Assembly (NCBI GenBank): GCA_019243635.1
Contig: JAFAUB010000090.1
Coordinates: forward strand, 1 to 64,000
Direction of reading: 5' to 3'
DNA: 64,000 bases
Source of the DNA: Pseudonocardiales bacterium
GTDB lineage: Bacteria > Actinomycetota > Actinomycetes > Mycobacteriales > Pseudonocardiaceae
Below are positions 59,040 to 64,000 of the stretch, piece by piece. The stretch's first letter is position 1; each line of letters opens with the position of its first letter. A program made the position numbers and the translations under genes. The notes under the pieces were generated by a model. The model did no database searches, had not been told where the DNA came from, and was given only the letters and a program-made list of their open reading frames with translations.

Positions 59040-59903
59040 TTACAGGCGGCATGCCTCCAGCGGTGTCACCAGAATCGCTCGGGCCCCGGCGACCCACAGC
59101 CGGTCCATCACGGCCTGGGCCTGGGTGCGCGGCACCATCGCGCGCACCGCGACCCAGCCGTCCTCGTCCAGTGGGGAGACAGTGGGGGCCTCCACCCCGG
59201 GCGTGATCTCCCGTGCCGCCGGCAGCGCCGCGATGGGACAGTTGTAGTCCATGATCACGTACTGCCGGGCGATCAGGACTCCCCGCAGCCGCTGTATCAG
59301 CACCTCGACGGCGTGCTCGCCGGCCGGCGCGAGGATGCGTTGTGCACCGCGTACCAGCACCGCCTCCGAGCGCATGATCGGTTCTCCGATGGTGTGCAGG
59401 CCTGCCGCCTGCAGCGAGGCGCCGGTCTCCACCACATCGGCGACGGCATCGGCCAGCCCGAGCTCGACGGCGGTCTCCACCGCGCCGTCGAGCTCGACGA
59501 GCTCGACGTGGATACCGGCCTTGGCTGCGGCCTGTGTCACCAGCGCGGAGAGCGACGTGGCCACTCGCTTCCCGTCCAGATCAGCGATCGAGGCCGCCAC
59601 CCCGTGCGGAGCCGCGAAGTAGAACCTCGACATGCCGAAACCCAGTGGCAGCAGCTCGATGGTCGCCGCCGCGTTGCCCGCAGCCGCCAGCAGGTCCTGA
59701 CCGGTGATGCCGACCTCGAGCACCCCTGTCCCGACATTGCGGGCGATATCGGTCGGCCGCAGGTACACGAACTGCACGTCATTGGTCACGTCAGTGGCGA
59801 ACAAAGCCTTGTGCTCGCGGTCCACCCGGTACCCGGCCGCGCTCAGCAGTTGCATAGCGGGACCGTTCAACGACCCCTTGTTCGGCACCGCGACCCGTAA
59901 CAT
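59040..59903 (-). CDS. hisG: ATP phosphoribosyltransferase, long form
   Basis: A 287-residue HisG, first enzyme of histidine biosynthesis, joining ATP and PRPP. The catalytic part starts MLRVAVPNKGSLNGPA and includes DLGKR-like DLDGKRVATS and the PRPP loop ELDGAVETAVELGLADAV. The C-terminal ACT-like regulatory domain (about 210-287) makes it sensitive to histidine. hisE, which usually precedes hisG in actinobacteria, is missing here. A DUF5753 remnant lies upstream instead. Confidence 0.95.
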   Translation of the reverse strand: MLRVAVPNKGSLNGPAMQLLSAAGYRVDREHKALFATDVTNDVQFVYLRPTDIARNVGTGVLEVGITGQDLLAAAGNAAATIELLPLGFGMSRFYFAAPHGVAASIADLDGKRVATSLSALVTQAAAKAGIHVELVELDGAVETAVELGLADAVADVVETGASLQAAGLHTIGEPIMRSEAVLVRGAQRILAPAGEHAVEVLIQRLRGVLIARQYVIMDYNCPIAALPAAREITPGVEAPTVSPLDEDGWVAVRAMVPRTQAQAVMDRLWVAGARAILVTPLEACRL

Positions 59904-60029
59904 GAGTCATCCTTCGAGTGTGGTGAACTGGCATATCGCCCGCAGCCCGTGCCACGGGGCTTAGCTGAACGGGCCTAGCCCATTCGGTGAGGGTGGGATC
60001 ATGCTACCCGCCACCCTGCCGGCCGAAGA

Positions 60030-60216
60030 GGCCGGCGAGGGCCGCCCGGCCGAGCGCGGCGCAGATCGAGTCCTACGACGCCCTGGTGGTGCCGGATTGT
60101 TCCAGACCGCAGCCTACGTCGAGGCGGCGATCCGAGCCGACGATCCGGAGGCGCGACCACGACAGGGAGGCCGTCAACGTCCGGCGCAGGTAGGCTACTC
60201 ATCGTGGCTTTCCTAG
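60030..60216 (+). pseudogene. fragment of an XRE-type DUF5753 regulator
   Basis: AAQIESYDALVVP (about 60055-60095) and, one frame away, GLFQTAAYVEAAIRADDPEA (60100-60150) join into the DUF5753 signature (compare YEALxxPGLLQTxxYxxAL). This is the ligand-like domain of helix-turn-helix regulators abundant in actinomycetes. No helix-turn-helix part remains, and a frameshift lies near 60095. It is a short relic between hisG and accC. Confidence 0.65.
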
Positions 60217-60219
60217 CGG

Positions 60220-61557
60220 CTAGGGGCGCATCCGGGTGACCAGGGCGGTGTCGTAGCGGCCCGAGACGAACTCCGGGTGCTCCAGCAGCTCGGCGTGGAA
60301 GGGCAGGTTGCACTTCGGCCCGGTGACGGTGAACCCGGCCACCGCCGCCCGGGCCCGCGCCAGCGCCTGCTCCCGATCGCGGCCGTGCACCACCAGCTTG
60401 GCCAGCAGCGAGTCGTAGAACGGCGTCACCGTGGTGCCCGCCGCGTAGCCGGCGTCCACCCGTACCCCGTCCCCGGTCGGTTCCACCCACTCGGTGACCG
60501 GCCCAGGGCCGGGCAGGAACCGCTTCGGGTCCTCGGCGTTGACCCGCAGCTCGATCGCGTGCCCGGCGGGAGCGGGAGCGTGAAGGTCGAAGCCGGGTTC
60601 GGCCCCCTCGGCGATGCGCAGCTGGGCCGCCACCAGGTCCACGCCGTAGCGCAGCTCGGTGACCGGGTGCTCCACCTGCAGCCGGGTGTTCATCTCCAGG
60701 AAGAAGAACTCACCGCTGTTCTGGTCGAGCAGGAACTCCACCGTTCCCGCGTTGCGGTAGTCCACCGTGGCGGCGGCCAGCGCGGCGGCCTGCTCCATCC
60801 GGCGGCGTAGATCCGGCTCGACGGCGGGCGACGGGCTCTCCTCGGCGAGCTTCTGGTGCCGCCGCTGCACCGAGCAGTCCCGCTCTCCCAGCGTCACCAC
60901 CCGACCGTCGGCCAACCCGAGAACCTGCACCTCGACGTGCCGCACCCGCGGGAAGTACCGCTCGACGAACAGCCGCGAGTCACCGAAGAGCCGGTGGGCG
61001 AGTGCGCTGACCCTCGCGTACTCGGTGCGCACCGTTGCGACGTCGGCCGCCACCGCCATACCCATCCCGCCTCCCCCGGCGGCGGCCTTGAGCATCACCG
61101 GGAAACCGATCTTCTCGGCGTCCGCGACCGCGGCGGCCTCCGTGGCCACCGCGCCGGTCGAACCGGGCGCCACCGGTACCCCGGCGGCCGCCATGATGTC
61201 CCGGGCGGCCACCTTGTCACCCATCGCGGAGATCGCCTCGGCGCTGGGGCCGACCCACACCAGGCCGGCGTCGCGCACCGCCTGGGCGAACCCGGCATCC
61301 TCGGAGAGGAACCCGTAGCCGGGGTGCACCGCGACCACCCGGGCCCGGCGGGCGGCGTCGAGTAGCTGGTGGGTGTCCCGGTAGGCCCGTGCCGGTGGCC
61401 CGGTGAGCTCGAGCGTCTCGTCCGCCTCGGCGACGAACGGCAGCTCGGCGTCCACCGAGGAGTGCACCGCGACGGTCCGTACTCCCAGGCTCCGCGCGGA
61501 GCGGATGACCCGCCGGGCGATCTCACCCCGGTTAGCGACCAACACCGACTCGAACAC
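60220..61557 (-). CDS. accC: biotin carboxylase subunit of an acyl-CoA carboxylase
   Basis: A 445-residue ATP-grasp biotin carboxylase. It starts MFESVLVANRGEIARRVIRS. The ATP loop AAAGGGGMGMA, the HVEVQVLGL strand, and FLEMNTRLQVEHPVTE with its catalytic residues are all present. It carboxylates biotin on a separate carrier protein. No biotin carrier or carboxyltransferase is adjacent. The single-domain biotinyl protein at 25123 is a possible partner by type only. It is followed upstream by a CDF transporter on the same strand. Confidence 0.94.
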   Translation of the reverse strand: MFESVLVANRGEIARRVIRSARSLGVRTVAVHSSVDAELPFVAEADETLELTGPPARAYRDTHQLLDAARRARVVAVHPGYGFLSEDAGFAQAVRDAGLVWVGPSAEAISAMGDKVAARDIMAAAGVPVAPGSTGAVATEAAAVADAEKIGFPVMLKAAAGGGGMGMAVAADVATVRTEYARVSALAHRLFGDSRLFVERYFPRVRHVEVQVLGLADGRVVTLGERDCSVQRRHQKLAEESPSPAVEPDLRRRMEQAAALAAATVDYRNAGTVEFLLDQNSGEFFFLEMNTRLQVEHPVTELRYGVDLVAAQLRIAEGAEPGFDLHAPAPAGHAIELRVNAEDPKRFLPGPGPVTEWVEPTGDGVRVDAGYAAGTTVTPFYDSLLAKLVVHGRDREQALARARAAVAGFTVTGPKCNLPFHAELLEHPEFVSGRYDTALVTRMRP

Positions 61558-61596
61558 GCGCCCGTACCCCTTTCGTCGAGGTCGTGACCGTACCGC

Positions 61597-62523
61597 TCAG
61601 CTGGTGCTCGCGGGGGTGCGGTCCAAGTCCGGCTCCAGGTAGATGATCCGCGCAGCGGGGACCGCGCCGCGGACCCTCGCCTCGGCCTCGTCGATGACCC
61701 GGGCCACCTCGGCGGTGGACATGGTGGCCGGCACCGCGATCTTCGCGGCGACCAGCAGCTCGTCCGGGCCGAGGTACTGGGTCTTGAGGTGGATCACCCG
61801 GTCCACACCGCGCCCCACCATCGCGGTACAGATGGTACGCAGCTCGTCCGGGCCGGAACCCTCCCCGATCAGCAGACTCTTGGTCTCCACGATGAGGATG
61901 ATCGCGATGGCGCCGAGCAGGACGCCGATGCCCAGCGTGCCGATCCCGTCCCAGACCGGGTCCCCGGTGAGCACCGACAGCCCGACGCCACCGAAGGCCA
62001 GCAGCAGCCCGATCAGCGCGCCGGCGTCCTCCAGCAGCACCACCGGAAGCTCCGGGGTCGTGGACTGCTTGATGAACTGCCACCAGCTCCTCCCTTCACC
62101 CTTGAGTGGCCGGGACTCCCTGATCGCGGTGCGGAAGCTCAGGCTCTCCAGCACGGTCGCCACCACCAGGATCGCCATCGCGACCAGTGGCGAGCTGATC
62201 CTTTCGTGGCTGTACAGCTTGCGGACGCCCTCGGAGAGCGCGAACACCGAACCGAGGCTGAACAGCAGCAGCGCCACCACGAAGGAGTAGAAGTAGCGGT
62301 CGCGGCCGTGGCCGAACGGATGCTGAGGGGTGGCCGCGCGCCGGGCGCTGCGGCGCCCGATCAGCAGCAGACCCTGGTTGGAGGTGTCAGCCACGGAGTG
62401 CACCGCCTCGGCGAGCAGTGACGACGAGCCGGTGACCAGGTACCCGATGAACTTCGCCAGCGCGATACCGGCGTTGGCCAGCAACGCCGCGATGATCACT
62501 ATCGTCCCGCCGCCCGCTGACAC
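61597..62523 (-). CDS. cation diffusion facilitator family transporter
   Basis: A 308-residue metal exporter, likely for zinc, iron or manganese. Six transmembrane helices are expected. LLAEAVHSVADTSNQ carries the HxxxD metal site, HPFGHGRDRYFYSF follows, and LLEDAGALIGLL supplies the second pair of ligands. The cytoplasmic C-terminal domain (about 225-300) is present. The GTG at 62523 has GAGGAGG upstream. Longer frames upstream overlap the manA end and show no similarity. Confidence 0.9.
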   Translation of the reverse strand: MSAGGGTIVIIAALLANAGIALAKFIGYLVTGSSSLLAEAVHSVADTSNQGLLLIGRRSARRAATPQHPFGHGRDRYFYSFVVALLLFSLGSVFALSEGVRKLYSHERISSPLVAMAILVVATVLESLSFRTAIRESRPLKGEGRSWWQFIKQSTTPELPVVLLEDAGALIGLLLAFGGVGLSVLTGDPVWDGIGTLGIGVLLGAIAIILIVETKSLLIGEGSGPDELRTICTAMVGRGVDRVIHLKTQYLGPDELLVAAKIAVPATMSTAEVARVIDEAEARVRGAVPAARIIYLEPDLDRTPASTS

Positions 62524-62636
62524 CCCCGGCGCCTCCTCACACTTCCCGTCTCGCCGCACCGGCGAGCGTACAAGTGACCGAGGTGTCCTACCGGGGGAAC
62601 CGCTGCGCAGCTCAGCTTCTCCAGGGGACGGCGACG

Positions 62637-63920
62637 TCAGTCGGCGAGTCCGGGCAGGGCACGGAAGAGCTGGACGGGGCCGGCGCCTGGACACATCATG
62701 ACGTCGGGGTCCGCGGCGGCCAGCCAGACCGACCCGCCTCGGCGCACCGTGACGCGGCCGCCGTCTCGGGAGCGCAGCTCCGCCGACCCCCGGGTGCACA
62801 GCAAGATCTGCGGCCACGAGCTGCGCAGCAGGACCGGGGTCGACTCGCCGTCGGCCCACTCGAGCCGGGTCAGCTGGAATTCCTCGGCCGGGGTGCGATA
62901 AGCGGTCTCCTGCGGCCCGACCCGTTCCCCGCGTTGCACCGGCAGCTCACCGTGGGAGAAGTCGAGGACCCGCAGCAACTCCGGAACGTCGATGTGCTTG
63001 GCGGTCAGACCACCGCGCAGCACGTTGTCCGAGTTGGCGCTGATCTCCACAGCGGTGCCCCGCAGGTAGCTGTGCAGGTTGCCGGCCGGGAGGTACATCG
63101 CGTCTCCCGACGCCAGCACGACGTGGTTGAGTAGCAAGGCCGCGAGCACCCCGACGTCGCCGGGATACGTCTCGGCCAGCTCCAGAAGCACCCGGCACTC
63201 TTGTCGGAAATCGCTACCGCGAGGTTGTCGGAAATCGCCGTCTCGAGGCTGTCGAAAATCATCGCACACGCCGTCGCGGCGCAGCAGCGCAACGCAGGCA
63301 TCCAGGGTGCAGGGCAGCACGGCCTTCACCGCCGGCTCGGGCATCGTGATCCAGGTGGTGAACAGGGTGCGTAGCCCGTCGGCATTCGGCTCGGCCGCGA
63401 GCATCGTGCGGTAAGGCTCCAGCGCCGGCACGTCCAGCGCGGCGAGCAGCTCGACGGTGCGCAGCGGATCTCGAAAACCGGCCAGCGCGTGGAGCTCGGT
63501 GAGCGCGCAGATCAGCTCAGGTTTGTGGCTGGGGTCGGAGTAGTTGCGTTCCGGGGCGTCTGGGGGGATCCCCCGGGCCTCTTCGCGGGCGAATCCCTCG
63601 GCGGCCTGCGCCGCGGACGGGTGGGCCTGCAGGCTCAGCGGTTCCTCGGCGGCGAGTACCTTGAGCAGGAAGGGCAACCGGGGCCCCCAGCGCTGCGCGC
63701 AGCGGCTCCCGAGATGGCGGTCCGGGTCGGCGTGCAGGGCTTCCAGCAGGGAGGTCTGGGCACCGTCCGCGTGCAGCAGCACCGACGAGTCCGCCGGGTG
63801 CGCACCAAGCCACAGCTCCGCCTGCGGGTGCGGGGCCGGGACCGGGCCGCCGAGGAGTTCCGCGATCGCGGTCCGGGAGCCCCAGGCGTAAGGCCGCACC
63901 GCGTTGCGCAACAACTCCAC
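62637..63920 (-). CDS. manA: mannose-6-phosphate isomerase
   Basis: A 427-residue type I phosphomannose isomerase converting fructose-6-phosphate and mannose-6-phosphate, feeding GDP-mannose and glycan synthesis. Zinc ligands appear in LSLQAHPS (Gln, His), HKPELICAL (Glu) and LPAGNLHSYLRG (His). RNAVRPYAWGSR is the usual opening. The GTG at 63920 has GGGAG 5 bases upstream. A 24-bp tandem duplication adds DFRQPRDG-like repeats between residues about 216 and 240, probably in a surface loop. Confidence 0.94.
   Translation of the reverse strand: MELLRNAVRPYAWGSRTAIAELLGGPVPAPHPQAELWLGAHPADSSVLLHADGAQTSLLEALHADPDRHLGSRCAQRWGPRLPFLLKVLAAEEPLSLQAHPSAAQAAEGFAREEARGIPPDAPERNYSDPSHKPELICALTELHALAGFRDPLRTVELLAALDVPALEPYRTMLAAEPNADGLRTLFTTWITMPEPAVKAVLPCTLDACVALLRRDGVCDDFRQPRDGDFRQPRGSDFRQECRVLLELAETYPGDVGVLAALLLNHVVLASGDAMYLPAGNLHSYLRGTAVEISANSDNVLRGGLTAKHIDVPELLRVLDFSHGELPVQRGERVGPQETAYRTPAEEFQLTRLEWADGESTPVLLRSSWPQILLCTRGSAELRSRDGGRVTVRRGGSVWLAAADPDVMMCPGAGPVQLFRALPGLAD
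63201..63272 (-). repeat. 24-bp tandem repeats inside manA
   Basis: TTGTCGGAAATCG-starting units at 63201 and 63225 are nearly identical over 24 bases; a third at 63249 is degenerate. On the coding strand they give DFRQPRGS, DFRQPRDG and a related DFRQ-like unit, an in-frame loop expansion. Confidence 0.85.
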
Positions 63921-64000
63921 AACCACTCCCTTACCGCCTGGATACTCGTTCATCCGATGGCCGGCCCAACCGAGCCGACCCACCCCGGGCCGCCCAACAC

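Overview
The window is about 64 kb of high-GC actinobacterial chromosome. It probably comes from a mycolic-acid-free member of the Pseudonocardiales or a close relative. The evidence is lineage-specific: a fused E2-E1 2-oxoglutarate decarboxylase (kgd), WhiB1, PdtaS, the SigR/RsrA redox pair, a nickel superoxide dismutase with its peptidase, MtrA-MtrB-LpqB, the 24-residue ribosomal protein bL37, and the actinobacterial families DUF6104, DUF6459 and DUF6912. The gene order whiB1-pdtaS-biotinyl protein-bL37-rsrA-sigR-hydrolase-SRAP-aroA-rsgA, and secA-hpf-comF-lpqB-mtrB-mtrA-tmk, follows the mycobacterial/pseudonocardial core map. No rRNA, tRNA, CRISPR array or intact insertion sequence was seen.

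Layout. 0-1 kb: a sparse region with one possible leaderless small gene. 1-6 kb: oxidoreductase, acetyltransferase, MaoC-type hydratase, hydrolase, reductase and ferredoxin genes. 6-14 kb: a fused two-module ABC exporter, then kgd and a DUF6104 gene. 14-19 kb: an aldo/keto reductase, a PAS-GGDEF-EAL signalling protein and an RmlC-like epimerase. 19-22.8 kb: divergent sodX/sodN, a secreted peptidase and a SirB1-like protein. 22.8-30.7 kb: the conserved stress and translation block. 30.7-39.1 kb: a RiPP island. 39-44.3 kb: proline catabolism, DUF6912, DUF6459 and thrS. 44.3-47.8 kb: a gene graveyard with two multiply frameshifted genes, a small-RNA candidate, a small membrane protein and a VOC protein. 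48-59 kb: an atypical serS, secA, hpf, comF, lpqB, mtrB, mtrA and tmk. 59-64 kb: hisG, a DUF5753 remnant, accC, a CDF transporter and manA.

The RiPP island is the most notable part. One half is an apparently intact and very small class III lanthipeptide operon: LanKC, a 36-residue precursor with a single S-x2-S-x3-C ring motif, an attenuator-like hairpin and two half-size ABC transporters. The other half, just upstream, is a decayed locus. It holds two diverged copies of a precursor-like gene whose leader resembles thiopeptide or azole-containing RiPP leaders, one of them stopped by a nonsense codon, with fragments resembling a lantibiotic dehydratase N-terminus between them.

Other themes are frequent short tandem duplications (15, 17, 24 and 33 bp, mostly in frame), long GC-rich palindromes just after stop codons (two of them share sequence), and possible non-standard start codons for rsgA (CTG) and thrS (ACG). 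Function calls rest on reading translated motifs and recalled family features. No database search was run.
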